Assembly (NCBI GenBank): GCA_021822985.1
Contig: JAKAPZ010000003.1
Coordinates: 1-58,002 of the forward strand
Direction: 5' to 3'
DNA from: Thermoplasmata archaeon
GTDB lineage: Archaea; Thermoplasmatota; Thermoplasmata; Thermoplasmatales; Thermoplasmataceae
Length of the DNA stretch: 58,002 nt
Position 1 is the stretch's first letter. The number at the start of each line of letters is the position of its first letter. The notes beneath the pieces are model-generated. The model did no database searches, was not told the DNA's origin, and saw only the letters and a list, made by a program, of their open reading frames with translations. A program made the translations under genes and the position numbers. Of the stretch, positions 34,114 through 43,049 are shown in pieces.

Positions 34114-34932
34114 ATGCTGAAAATGCAATTTAAGAAAGATCTGAGATGCATTCAAATAAAAGATATTGAATCCATATCCACTTATGAATGGCTGGAACTC
34201 TCTTTTTTCCAGAATTTCCTAAAAAAATACGTCATCCAGGGGATTTTGTCAGGCTCTACTGTGCTGTATTCAATCAATTCTAAAGATCAGGTGACAGGAA
34301 TTTTTATCTATTCACAGGAAGAGAGAGAAGGGGCCATTTTTGCCAAAGACGTTGAATCTTTCTCTCTTCTTGCCCCTCATGGGAGGAATGTTTCCATCTT
34401 CTCGGAATTGAAACTTCCGATAAAAGGAGACAGATACCTCATAATGGAAGGCGACATATCCGTTGGTTCAGATGTGCAATCCTGTGGAAACCTCATAGAA
34501 GTTCTTCAAATTTCAGACCTCCCTGATCTGATGGAGTGTGTCAAAAGTGTTTATTCCTTTGCACAAAGCTCATCTGTCAGGGCCTCACTTCAAGACGGCG
34601 ATATATGCTTCATTGCCAGAATCAACAACCATATAGCAGGTTTTGCGTTTTTATCCATTGCAAATCATGATGGGAGGTTTCCGCTCATAGGAGTTCTGCA
34701 GGAGTACCATGGCCTCGGAATAGGAAATGATCTGATGAGAGCCAGAATGTCATTCCTGAAAAAAATGGGAGTCCGCAGGGTGTTTTCTGAGATAGAGGAA
34801 CATAATGTTCGCTCCCTTGAATTGTCTAAAAAATTCGGATTTAAGCCCGTGGGGCAATTGTGGCTATACGGGCCTGATTCAGGTTCTTGGAGCGCCACAA
34901 TTGGGGCACTTGGACAGAGTGGTGTCAATTAG
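34114..34932 (+). CDS. GNAT acetyltransferase with N-terminal extra domain
   Basis: 272 aa. The C-terminal GNAT domain (about 130-270) shows the acetyl-CoA loop in VLQEYHGLGIGNDLM and ENNxRSxxLxxKxGF-like EEHNVRSLELSKKFGFKPVG. The first 125 residues look like a degenerate second GNAT fold without the acetyl-CoA motif. Substrate unknown. Its last 54 nt overlap the end of the convergent zinc-ribbon gene. Confidence 0.78.
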   Translation: MLKMQFKKDLRCIQIKDIESISTYEWLELSFFQNFLKKYVIQGILSGSTVLYSINSKDQVTGIFIYSQEEREGAIFAKDVESFSLLAPHGRNVSIFSELKLPIKGDRYLIMEGDISVGSDVQSCGNLIEVLQISDLPDLMECVKSVYSFAQSSSVRASLQDGDICFIARINNHIAGFAFLSIANHDGRFPLIGVLQEYHGLGIGNDLMRARMSFLKKMGVRRVFSEIEEHNVRSLELSKKFGFKPVGQLWLYGPDSGSWSATIGALGQSGVN

Positions 34933-35118
34933 CACTCCGCAATATTGGCACTTTACCTTTACCACTTCCTTGACTATTATTTGTTCCCCATAAGGTTGTT
35001 TGACTGTGAGATGAAGTGGCACAGGGTCAGGTCCCGGAGTGGGATCCACATTAACTGGATCAAAACTGATATTTCCATCGGAATGCTCTTTCAATTTTTT
35101 ATTTTTGTCGAATACCAT
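34879..35118 (-). CDS. Small zinc-ribbon protein
   Basis: 79 aa. A Pro/Asp-rich linker (DPVNVDPTPGPDPVP) is followed by one zinc ribbon, KCQYCG...KCPNCGAPR, at residues 55-77. Its length and plan suggest an adaptor. Third gene of the leftward cluster with the 509- and 390-aa proteins, 80 bp behind the former. The 3' end overlaps the convergent GNAT gene by 54 nt. Confidence 0.65.
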   Translation of the reverse strand: MVFDKNKKLKEHSDGNISFDPVNVDPTPGPDPVPLHLTVKQPYGEQIIVKEVVKVKCQYCGVLIDTTLSKCPNCGAPRT

Positions 35119-35198
35119 GTTATACCAAAATATGATACCTTACAATATGATTAACGTTGCCATTCTGCGCCATTTAAAAAAATATGGAGAAAATTGAT

Positions 35199-36728
35199 TT
35201 ATCCGTTGGTTCCTCCTGACAGGTGAATATGCCCGGGGTGTGATCCTCCAAATGCGCTATATGTTGCAAAGTACCCTGAATGAACACATGCAAATCCCAC
35301 ATAGTAAGGCATTACGAAACCATAGGGCCTGTATGTGAACTGGACTGGCGTATTCTTGATTTTAGCTGTAGTGTCAAGTTGCTTTATGGTTTCATTTCTC
35401 ATTCCATGAACTGCCCTTACGGCAAGCCCTATCAATTCCGGCTGATCCATGTCCCTGATGTAACGCCCCAAAATTGTATATGCCCTGGACAAGAGATTCA
35501 GTGCTTCATTTGCCTCAAAAATGGAAATTTCTGCAAGAATTGCAGATGCCACAAGCGGATATTCCAGATAGTTTTTCACACCCTCTATTATGATGCCAAG
35601 TTTCGTCTGGAAACCCTCAGCAGGTATTTCAGATATGGCTAGATAGGCAGAGGCAAGTTCTGTATCTTCTGACTGATCGTATCCCCATGACTGGAATATT
35701 TTTTTCATGGACGAGAATTTGGAAATTATTTCATCCATTGGCTTATTGATAATTGCCATGACAGTAGCCGCATCGGTGGATGGTGTAACGCCCATGTACT
35801 TCTCAAGCCTGTCAAATGGATAGTTGCCAGACTGATCCATTCCGAGGTAAAGCATGCTTGCTACACCCATAGCGGATTCCTTCGCGATATGGAGTTTCTT
35901 ATGGACTGTTTTTTCAAGTTCCACTATCTGGTCGAGAGTCTTGTCAAGATCCACGGGAGATTCTGACAGCATTTCTGCACCCATTATCACATTGTCTGAA
36001 TTTTTGGATTCTCCCCTGAGGAATCTGTAAGCAGAAACAAACTTCTTGTCCATTGCAATTGCATCACCTTCAATTTTTGACAGACCCACGCAAACGCTCC
36101 ATAGATGGGATTCGTCCACATTTTCCATGCTTGGGTTCAATCTGCCAAAGTGCAGGACTGAATCTTTTGCGATTTCAGTCAATTCATCATCTACTGCTTT
36201 TTCCTGAATTTGATAATCAGAAAGTGCTATATCTGATACCCTGTACATCTTCAGAGTCAGATTTGACAGTAGCGCTTTCCCCGTTGTTGTCATGCCAACA
36301 TAATAATTTCCGTTTTTGTAAAGAGATTCCATGACCGTCTTTTTAGATATAAGATTTGCAATCACAGATTGATCTTCTGCTAATTTGGATGAATACTCCT
36401 TTATTTTTGAATTTTCGTCACTTATTTCGGCACGGATCTCTTCTTTCTTTTGCTCACCCCTAAGATGGAATGATATGGATTGCTCTTTTTTCTCTGATTC
36501 AAATTCCAGTATCTTTTCATCTCCAAGAGACTTGCGATCTGCATACTCAGCAGTCTGGGCATCTCCCAACCTTGCAACCTCATCAGATAGTGACTTATAT
36601 TCTGCTTCGGAAAAGATATTGGCGGCCCCAATTTGTTTCAGTTCTGTTCCTTCCTGTTCGTTCAGATCTGCGATTTCCTGTTTTATATTTAAGCTATTCA
36701 ATATAGCCTGAGCCCTTGCGCAATTCAT
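35199..36728 (-). CDS. Coiled-coil protein of unknown function
   Basis: 509 aa from ATG 36728, 4 nt after the upstream stop (TTG 36743 would add five residues). Residues about 10-130 are strongly charged with heptad-like Glu/Lys/Ser content, probably a coiled coil. The rest is helical. The C-terminus is a Tyr/Gly/His-rich tail ending HSGYFATYSAFGGSHPGHIH plus Gly. Not recognised. No membrane segment or signal peptide. Tightly linked to the 390-aa protein. Confidence 0.65.
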   Translation of the reverse strand: MNCARAQAILNSLNIKQEIADLNEQEGTELKQIGAANIFSEAEYKSLSDEVARLGDAQTAEYADRKSLGDEKILEFESEKKEQSISFHLRGEQKKEEIRAEISDENSKIKEYSSKLAEDQSVIANLISKKTVMESLYKNGNYYVGMTTTGKALLSNLTLKMYRVSDIALSDYQIQEKAVDDELTEIAKDSVLHFGRLNPSMENVDESHLWSVCVGLSKIEGDAIAMDKKFVSAYRFLRGESKNSDNVIMGAEMLSESPVDLDKTLDQIVELEKTVHKKLHIAKESAMGVASMLYLGMDQSGNYPFDRLEKYMGVTPSTDAATVMAIINKPMDEIISKFSSMKKIFQSWGYDQSEDTELASAYLAISEIPAEGFQTKLGIIIEGVKNYLEYPLVASAILAEISIFEANEALNLLSRAYTILGRYIRDMDQPELIGLAVRAVHGMRNETIKQLDTTAKIKNTPVQFTYRPYGFVMPYYVGFACVHSGYFATYSAFGGSHPGHIHLSGGTNG

Positions 36729-36732
36729 ACTA

Positions 36733-37905
36733 TCAAAGATCAATAAGTGTTATTGTTCTATATAATTTTTCCAATCTGAGAGTATTTTGGATGGTGATCT
36801 GCAATCTTTCAGTGCTGAAATTAGCTTTCAATATGGGCTCATTTTTGAGTGCTTCCTGGACAAGCATTGGAAATTGCACCCTTCTCTCGGTTATATCGTT
36901 AAACCTCCTCTGCCTTTCCTGTTCAAACTGCTCCATAGCAAAAGTAAATTCGTATAGTGATCTGTAAAACTGCTCATCTATCTTCTCTCCAACTCTCGAT
37001 TCCAGAATGTAATTGCGTTCAACACCCTCCAGATCAACGAAATATAATGTTCCATCAGGGGCCACAACTGCATCCTTGTCTATCCAGACATCGAAATAAT
37101 CAAGCCCGCTGAATGATCCGTCCTCCTCAATTCTCATTGTGCGTGCAAATATGGATAGTGCTGCTAAACCGCTTCTTATGAAATTGATCTCAAATTCGAT
37201 AGCCTGCATGTTTGATTCTATTGAAAACATGTCAAATATTCTTGAAATATTTGAGCCAAGTGTGTTGTAAGAATGGAAATATATTCTTACGTTGGATGGA
37301 ACCAGCCTCAGCTCCTGTACGAACCTGCCCTTAAATTTCCTGTACCAATATAAGCCCCTGATTTCATTCTCCATTTCCTCAGGAAGGTACATTAATCTTA
37401 TGACCGGAGCTATCATAAAACCATTGATGCTTAATGGTTCTGCCATGTTTGAAGTCTTTAGGGCAATTATTCCATGCTCCTCTCCCTGGCCCCCATATGG
37501 TGAGCCCCGAAGCCAGACCTCTCCGGTTATGAATCTTCCCAGTGTGTCATTCAACTTATTCAGCCTCTCTGAGGTACTCCTGCTTCTCGAAATGACAAGC
37601 GTGTTTGACCTGTTAAGCAATTCCATTGAGTATGGATCTGTGGTGGAACCTATTCCCTTAACGCACAGATAAAAGTCTGTTTTTCCAATTGTCACAAATG
37701 GTTCTGGATATATGGCGCTTCTGTTATCATCTTCTATAAATTCCATTGGTTCATAAGAGTATTCAGGGAACATATCTTTCAATGATTCCGGGACATAGAT
37801 TCCTTCTACAGACTGAATTTCACTCTGCTCGAACATATTATTGATTTTCTTTTGTCCTGTCTTCATGTAAAATAATTTTATAGGTTTGCCGGGAATTTGA
37901 ACCAT
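36733..37905 (-). CDS. Unrecognised 390-aa protein, possible kinase-like fold
   Basis: Starts at ATG 37905 with a TTTTATAAT box about 20 nt upstream. The sequence is soluble and mixed alpha/beta. IGKTDFYLCVKGIGSTTDPYS (near 72) and DVWIDKDAVVAPDGTLYFVDLEGVE (near 275) faintly recall the lysine and the D-x-E catalytic end of atypical kinases, but no complete motif set is present. First gene of a three-gene unit with the coiled-coil and zinc-ribbon proteins. Function unknown. Confidence 0.6.
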   Translation of the reverse strand: MVQIPGKPIKLFYMKTGQKKINNMFEQSEIQSVEGIYVPESLKDMFPEYSYEPMEFIEDDNRSAIYPEPFVTIGKTDFYLCVKGIGSTTDPYSMELLNRSNTLVISRSRSTSERLNKLNDTLGRFITGEVWLRGSPYGGQGEEHGIIALKTSNMAEPLSINGFMIAPVIRLMYLPEEMENEIRGLYWYRKFKGRFVQELRLVPSNVRIYFHSYNTLGSNISRIFDMFSIESNMQAIEFEINFIRSGLAALSIFARTMRIEEDGSFSGLDYFDVWIDKDAVVAPDGTLYFVDLEGVERNYILESRVGEKIDEQFYRSLYEFTFAMEQFEQERQRRFNDITERRVQFPMLVQEALKNEPILKANFSTERLQITIQNTLRLEKLYRTITLIDL

Positions 37906-38152
37906 GAATGTGCATTAATTGAGATTATAAAAGCTAGAGCTTTGGCAATCCGGGAAACTTATTAATGAGGGGAAATTTCTTTGAAAATGTGTAGAAAATA
38001 TATTAACTGCTTCAACGCACAGAAATTCAATATCCCTATTTTCTCACAGATGCTTTATCTAAACTGACTTTTGAATGGAAAACGTTTTTTATTGCCATCT
38101 TTAGAAGTGATTGTACCAAATAATTTATATTTATAAAAGCAGTATTTGTTTT

Positions 38153-38686
38153 ATGAAAACTACATATGTGATTGCAGTTGTGGTCATAATTCTGGCTGCA
38201 GGCTTGGGTTCCTATGCATACGTATATGAACAGGGCCAAAACAGTGGAAATATGACCTTATCAGTGGCAGATCTCAGCATATCAGGAGTTAGTGCTGTAT
38301 ATATAAAATTCAGTGAAGTATCGCTTCACAAGGCCCCCGCCAATGGTTCGACCAGCAGCACACAGGGTGGATGGACAAACTATTCTATAAGCACTCGCAC
38401 CATAGATATCCTTAACCTTACAGCAAGCAATGCTTCGGTCCTTGGAAATATATCCCTTGGCACAGGCACTTACACAATGATAAGGCTTTACATCACAAGT
38501 GTGACAGTAACCATTTTGGGAAGTAATTACAGTTTCAAGCTCATGTCCCCTTTTGCATTCATAAACCATCCATTCACCATATCGGCACATTCCACTACTA
38601 ACGTGATGCTGGAATTCAACCTGAGCAGCGACATGAGCATAACATCAAAAGTATTTACTCCCAACATAGGCATAGTTGTTTCCTGA
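38153..38686 (+). CDS. DUF4382-domain membrane-anchored exported protein
   Basis: 177 aa. An N-terminal signal/anchor (TTYVIAVVVIILAAGLGSYAY) precedes one DUF4382 domain: SVADLSISGVSAVYIKFSEVSLHKA, GWTNYSI, TIDILNLTASNASVLGNISLGTGTYTMIRLYI. Several N-x-S/T sequons fit a glycosylated surface protein. ATG 38153 is chosen because the frame upstream (TTG 38111) has no signal and TTTATATTTATAAAAG lies 15-30 nt before the ATG. Function of the family unknown. The 247-bp gap 37906-38152 otherwise holds nothing. Confidence 0.75.
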   Translation: MKTTYVIAVVVIILAAGLGSYAYVYEQGQNSGNMTLSVADLSISGVSAVYIKFSEVSLHKAPANGSTSSTQGGWTNYSISTRTIDILNLTASNASVLGNISLGTGTYTMIRLYITSVTVTILGSNYSFKLMSPFAFINHPFTISAHSTTNVMLEFNLSSDMSITSKVFTPNIGIVVS

Positions 38687-38696
38687 ATATCATAAA

Positions 38697-38728
38697 GTGG
38701 CATTGATACGCCACATTTTTTTACTTTT
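38697..38728 (+). terminator. Hairpin plus T-tract terminator
   Basis: GTGGC-ATTGATAC-GCCAC (38697-38714) followed by two T-runs (38716-38728), 11 nt after the DUF4382 stop. Confidence 0.6.
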
Positions 38729-38772
38729 TTTAAAACTGTAAGTTTTTAAAGGCTTTTTGCCATACCGTGTAG

Positions 38773-39852
38773 ATGACAGTCAAAGGAGTACTCATGGCAG
38801 GTGGAAAGGGAACAAGGCTCAGACCCATAACATATTCCATACCAAAACCGCTGGTTCCTGTTGCGGGAAAACCATGCATAGAGTATCCCCTTAATTCGTT
38901 CAATGATGCAGATATAAAAGATATTATCATCACCACAGGTTACAAGTATGAATACCTAATCTCAGGGCTCCTAAAGAATGAAAGGAATAAACAGAATATC
39001 CTTTTTTCAGTAGAGAGAGAGCCTGCAGGAACCGCCGGGAGTGTCAAACTCGTCCACGGATTTCTGGATGATACATTTGTGGTGGGAAGTGGAGATATCC
39101 TGTTTGATTTTGACATTAAAGCTGCAATCAAAAATCATGAAAAGAGTGGAAAAGCAGCAACTATTGTGCTTACTGAAGTTGAAGATCCAAGCCAACTCGG
39201 AATAGTAGAATCAACAGATGGCATCGTGAAAAGATTTCTTGAAAAACCTTCTGCATCTGAAGTGTTCTCTAACAAGGCAAACACAGGCATATATATTCTT
39301 GAGCCTGAAATTCTGGAACATATTCCTGAGAATGAAACTTATGATTTTGGAAAACAGCTTTTTCCTAAACTTCTGTCTGAAGGTGTGGAAATTAATTCAT
39401 GGGAAGGAAAGGGCGTTTGGCTTGACACCGGAAGGCCTAAAGAACTTATTGCAGGAAGCCAGATCATGGCATCAAGATATGGATTTGAAATCAAGGAGAA
39501 AAATATCAATGGTAGCATTATCATGAAAGAAAGGCCCATTGGAGACAGTTACAAAATCAACGGAAACTGCTATCTTGGAGAGAATGTGAAAATTGGAAAG
39601 GAAACTTCCGTGCACAATTCCATGATTTATAACGGTGTGGAAATTGGAGATAACGTGAAAATATCTGATTCCATTATATTCAACGGATGCAGGATAGATA
39701 ATGAAACAGAACTCTCCGGGTCAGTCATAATGGAGAATACATCTATTGGAAAAAAATGCATCATCAACAGAAGCGCACTGTCGTCCAATCTGAACATCCA
39801 GAATAGTTCAAGGATTTATGATGTGTCTCTATCATCAAATTCTTCCGAATAG
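38773..39852 (+). CDS. Sugar-1-phosphate nucleotidyltransferase with beta-helix domain
   Basis: 359 aa. Nucleotidyltransferase signature GVLMAGGKGTRLRPITYSIPKPLVPV at residues 5-30, GSGDILFDFD metal site near 105, and EKPSASEVFSNKANTGIYI near 160. From about residue 245 hexapeptide repeats (NCYLGENVKIGKETSV, GVEIGDNVKI) build a left-handed beta helix. Makes an NDP-sugar (GDP-mannose or dTDP-glucose type) for the glycan enzymes; which base cannot be told. Confidence 0.9.
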   Translation: MTVKGVLMAGGKGTRLRPITYSIPKPLVPVAGKPCIEYPLNSFNDADIKDIIITTGYKYEYLISGLLKNERNKQNILFSVEREPAGTAGSVKLVHGFLDDTFVVGSGDILFDFDIKAAIKNHEKSGKAATIVLTEVEDPSQLGIVESTDGIVKRFLEKPSASEVFSNKANTGIYILEPEILEHIPENETYDFGKQLFPKLLSEGVEINSWEGKGVWLDTGRPKELIAGSQIMASRYGFEIKEKNINGSIIMKERPIGDSYKINGNCYLGENVKIGKETSVHNSMIYNGVEIGDNVKISDSIIFNGCRIDNETELSGSVIMENTSIGKKCIINRSALSSNLNIQNSSRIYDVSLSSNSSE

Positions 39853-39934
39853 TTTACCTTTCCATTTCAGGTTAATCATTTCAATTCTGAACATTTTCTC
39901 AAAAAAAATATTAACGACTATTATATTTTGACTT

Positions 39935-40873
39935 ATGCCAGAGAATTATATAGAAATAGAAAATCTTCGGAAAACATACGACGGAAAGAAATATGCTCTG
40001 GATGGCCTTACATTTAATACAGGAAAAGGTGAGATCTACGGGCTTCTCGGTAAGAATGGCGCAGGGAAGAGCACCTCCATAAAAATCATGACGACCCTGA
40101 TCGGATTTAACTCCGGAAAGGGGACTGTCGCAGGTTATGATATTGTGAAAGAAGCAGCAAAAATAAGAAAATGCATTGGTGTTGTGCAACAGGAAGAATC
40201 CTATGATTTTGCTACAGTAGAGAATAATTTTAAACTTGCAGGGTTACTCTGGGAAGTCGGAAGGGAAGAGAGAGATTCCAGAATGAATGAACTTATAGAT
40301 CTATTCGGGCTGGATGAGATTCGGAAAAAGAGAATGTTCGATCTCAGTGGTGGACAGAAAAAAAGGGTGCAGGTTGCAAGGGAATTCATGCACGACATGA
40401 AAGTAATATTTCTTGATGAACCTACAGTCGGCCTTGATCCTATAATGAGAAGAAAAATTCTTGACTACATCAGGCAGAAGGCAAACAAAGGCCTCACAGT
40501 CCTTTTCACTACACAGAACCTTGAGGAGGCTGACATGATCTGTGACAGGATAGGCATAATCAATAATGGCATGATTGTGGAAGAGGGCACTTCAAGCCAG
40601 CTTAAGAACAAGTATGGGAACCTCAGGACTCTTACTATCTGGGCCGGAGATGAATCAATGCTTTCAAAGGAACAGGTACAAAATATTTTTTCAGATCTTT
40701 CGTTTGATCAACTTGAGGTCAAGGAAAATGTCATTACCATAATCACGAAAAATCTTGAGAAAAATCTTGGCAAAATAATGTCTTTGCTCTCAGCTAACAA
40801 TATTCAGGTTGAAAGAATAAATGTGGAAAATCCAACTCTTGATGATGTTTTCATAAAGGTGGTGCAGAAATGA
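39935..40873 (+). CDS. ABC exporter ATP-binding protein (DrrA type)
   Basis: 312 aa. Walker A GLLGKNGAGKSTS near residue 35, signature LSGGQKKRVQVAREF near 138, Walker B VIFLDEPTVGLDP near 157, and a C-terminal extension typical of drug or lipid exporters of the DrrA/CcmA group. The stop overlaps the permease ATG by 4 nt. Confidence 0.95.
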   Translation: MPENYIEIENLRKTYDGKKYALDGLTFNTGKGEIYGLLGKNGAGKSTSIKIMTTLIGFNSGKGTVAGYDIVKEAAKIRKCIGVVQQEESYDFATVENNFKLAGLLWEVGREERDSRMNELIDLFGLDEIRKKRMFDLSGGQKKRVQVAREFMHDMKVIFLDEPTVGLDPIMRRKILDYIRQKANKGLTVLFTTQNLEEADMICDRIGIINNGMIVEEGTSSQLKNKYGNLRTLTIWAGDESMLSKEQVQNIFSDLSFDQLEVKENVITIITKNLEKNLGKIMSLLSANNIQVERINVENPTLDDVFIKVVQK

Positions 40874-41652
40874 AAATTCCAGCTTTCCTGAGGCTTACCA
40901 TAAGGAACGTAGTTGTGAACACGGATATGGGCACGATGATTTTCATGCTTGGGCTTCCGACATTATATCTTTTCGTGATGGGTTTCATGTTTCAGGGCAT
41001 AGTTCCAACGGGCCTTCAGATAAAACAGAACGGGCTTGATATCCCTTATACCACTTTTCTTGCACCCGGAATAATTGCACTACAGTCCTTCACTGCAGGA
41101 AATATCGGGGGAGGAATGCTGTGGTCTGACAGAAGATGGGGAATGTTCGAGCAGATAATGGTGGGCCCCTTCAGGAGATTTGAATACCTTCTTGGAATAA
41201 TATGCGTTTCCATTTTTTTCGCAATTGTGGGTTCACTTATCATGCTCGCATTTGCCCTTGCAATACCTGTCAGTTTCAATTATAACCTTATTGGAGTCTT
41301 ATCTTTCCTTGTCACCATAGTGATGGGTACCATACTGTTCTCTTCATTATTCCTGATCATTTCAGGCATAGCAAAATCCATGCAGGCTTACCAGACCATA
41401 ACCATAGTGCTCTTCTTCCTTCTGGACTTTGCAAGCACATCATTCTACAATATCACGTCCAGCACTCCTGTCTGGCTGGTGTACATTGCAGACATAAACC
41501 CCCTGACTTACATATCCAATATTCTCAGAGATTCATTCATATACGGTGTGAATTACCAGACATTCACATCCATGGGAATAATTTTTGCTGGAATGGTCGT
41601 ACTCTTCGCCATATCAATGAGAGTCTACAGGAATATAAGATCCGGAATTTAG
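40870..41652 (+). CDS. ABC-2-type exporter permease
   Basis: 260 aa with six membrane segments, ABC2_membrane family (DrrB-like). Conserved loop TTFLAPGIIALQSF near residue 58 and NPLTYISNILRDSF near the C-terminus. Works with the upstream ATPase. The downstream Fe-S-type regulator may control it, 53 nt away. Confidence 0.92.
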   Translation: MKIPAFLRLTIRNVVVNTDMGTMIFMLGLPTLYLFVMGFMFQGIVPTGLQIKQNGLDIPYTTFLAPGIIALQSFTAGNIGGGMLWSDRRWGMFEQIMVGPFRRFEYLLGIICVSIFFAIVGSLIMLAFALAIPVSFNYNLIGVLSFLVTIVMGTILFSSLFLIISGIAKSMQAYQTITIVLFFLLDFASTSFYNITSSTPVWLVYIADINPLTYISNILRDSFIYGVNYQTFTSMGIIFAGMVVLFAISMRVYRNIRSGI

Positions 41653-41679
41653 AATATAATAATTATGAACAAATAAGTT

Positions 41680-41696
41680 TATTTATTTTATAAATA
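41680..41696 (+). promoter_or_regulatory. TATA-overlapping inverted repeat before the regulator
   Basis: TATTTAT-TTT-ATAAATA, 10-26 nt upstream of ATG 41706, is both a likely TATA box and a possible site for autoregulation. It is AT-rich, so chance is not excluded. Confidence 0.4.
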
Positions 41697-41705
41697 TCTA
41701 TTTTT

Positions 41706-42356
41706 ATGGAAGTTAAAAAAATATCATACCCTGTTCACAGGGAAATTTTTATCATTCTCAAGAAAAACTCCAGAATGGATCTTGGTGAAATCGCTTCTGC
41801 ACTGGGAATATCTAAGACTGCAACATTGAAATGGCTTGTCAAAATGGAAAATGAAGGGCAGGTCAAAAGAACTGTCAGGCACAACATGACAGGGAGGCCC
41901 TCGTACATATTCTCACTTTCTGATGATGGCAAGGCTTTTGATCAGAATTCTAACCAGAATTCCATACTTATGGATCTGGTTGATTTCATGAAGGATCATG
42001 GAATGAGTAAAGAGTTTGACGAATATCTTTCCGAAAGGTACAGGAAAATAACGACTCTTTATGGTGACCAGCTTATGGGTTTGCCTGAAGAAAAAAGAGT
42101 CCGGAAGCTGCTTGAAATGAGGAATGATGATGGATACATGGCAGAACTGAAGAATGATCCCTCCGGCAATCCTATTCTGACAGAGTACAACTGCCCCATA
42201 TTCAAGATTGCATCCAGATTTCCGGCGACTTGCAAACTTGAGACAGATATGTTCAACAAAGTGATGATGATGGATGTAGAAAATAACCACAGGCAGATAG
42301 ATGGAGTTGATTGCTGTGTATTCTCCCTGAGAAGGAGAAGGGAAAAATATGAATGA
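41706..42356 (+). CDS. SufR-like winged-helix regulator with cysteine cluster
   Basis: 216 aa. The N-terminal winged helix (IFIILKKNSRMDLGEIASALGISKTATLKWLVKME, then RPSYIFSLSDDG) is of the DeoR/ArsR kind. The C-terminal part keeps the cysteine spacing of SufR-type Fe-S repressors: YNCPIFKIASRFPATCKLE and, about 27 residues later, VDCCVF. It probably senses Fe-S status, redox or iron. Its position behind an ABC exporter suggests that transporter as a target. Confidence 0.78.
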   Translation: MEVKKISYPVHREIFIILKKNSRMDLGEIASALGISKTATLKWLVKMENEGQVKRTVRHNMTGRPSYIFSLSDDGKAFDQNSNQNSILMDLVDFMKDHGMSKEFDEYLSERYRKITTLYGDQLMGLPEEKRVRKLLEMRNDDGYMAELKNDPSGNPILTEYNCPIFKIASRFPATCKLETDMFNKVMMMDVENNHRQIDGVDCCVFSLRRRREKYE

Positions 42357-42423
42357 CAGTCAGGCACCATATGTGGAAAAGTTTAAACCATTGCTATCAT
42401 AAACCCCCTATACAGGTGATTAT

Positions 42424-42801
42424 TTGGGAAGATTTCAAGGCACATCACTAACTAAGCCATCAGGTGGAAAAAGAAGAAGCTCAAGATCCAAGAGAAGATC
42501 TGAAATAGGAAGAGAGGCAACTCTTACAAGAATCAACAATACTCAGAGAAAAGTTCTGAGAATAAGAGGGGGAGCAGAGAAAACAGTGCTTCTTAACTCA
42601 AACCAGGTGAATCTTTACGATCCTAAAACAAAGAAGACTGTTGCATCAAAAATTGTAACCGTGAAGGAAAACCCTGCAAACCCGCACTATGTGCAGAGGA
42701 ACATTATGAACAGGGGAACAGTCATAGAAACAGATAAGGGACTTGCAAAAATTACATCCAGACCCGGTCAGGATGGAGTCATTAATGCAGTGCTTCTATG
42801 A
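42424..42801 (+). CDS. rps8e: 30S ribosomal protein S8e
   Basis: 125 aa from TTG 42424, with GGTGAT seven nt upstream. S8e signature: GRFQGTSLTKPSGGKRRSSRSKRR at the start, then KVLRIRGGAEKTVLLNSNQVNLYD and NPANPHYVQRNIMNRGTVIETDKGLAKITSRPGQDG. Archaeal/eukaryotic small-subunit protein. The stop overlaps SRP19 by 4 nt. Confidence 0.95.
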   Translation: MGRFQGTSLTKPSGGKRRSSRSKRRSEIGREATLTRINNTQRKVLRIRGGAEKTVLLNSNQVNLYDPKTKKTVASKIVTVKENPANPHYVQRNIMNRGTVIETDKGLAKITSRPGQDGVINAVLL

Positions 42802-43049
42802 AAGTTACACTGTACACACAATATTTTAATCCCAAAATCACCAGGCGGCTTGGAAGAAAAATCAGCATTGAATCCGCAAAAAAATTTTCAGAAGACAAAC
42901 TTGCAGACATATTGAAACAGTTGCATGTCCAATATGAAGTGAGAGAGGGTGCGTATTCAAGAATCCCCTATGAAAAATGTAATATTTACGTTATAGAATC
43001 AAGCGTCAGGAAAACAACACTGATCAAGATGATAGAAAGAAAGATCTGA
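42798..43049 (+). CDS. srp19: Signal recognition particle protein SRP19
   Basis: 83 aa. NPKITRRLGRKISIESA near residue 12 is the RNA-binding core that contacts helices 6 and 8 of 7S RNA. Full archaeal length. Its RNA partner is encoded in the same window at 7785-8090. Co-translated with S8e (ATGA overlap). Confidence 0.92.
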   Translation: MKVTLYTQYFNPKITRRLGRKISIESAKKFSEDKLADILKQLHVQYEVREGAYSRIPYEKCNIYVIESSVRKTTLIKMIERKI

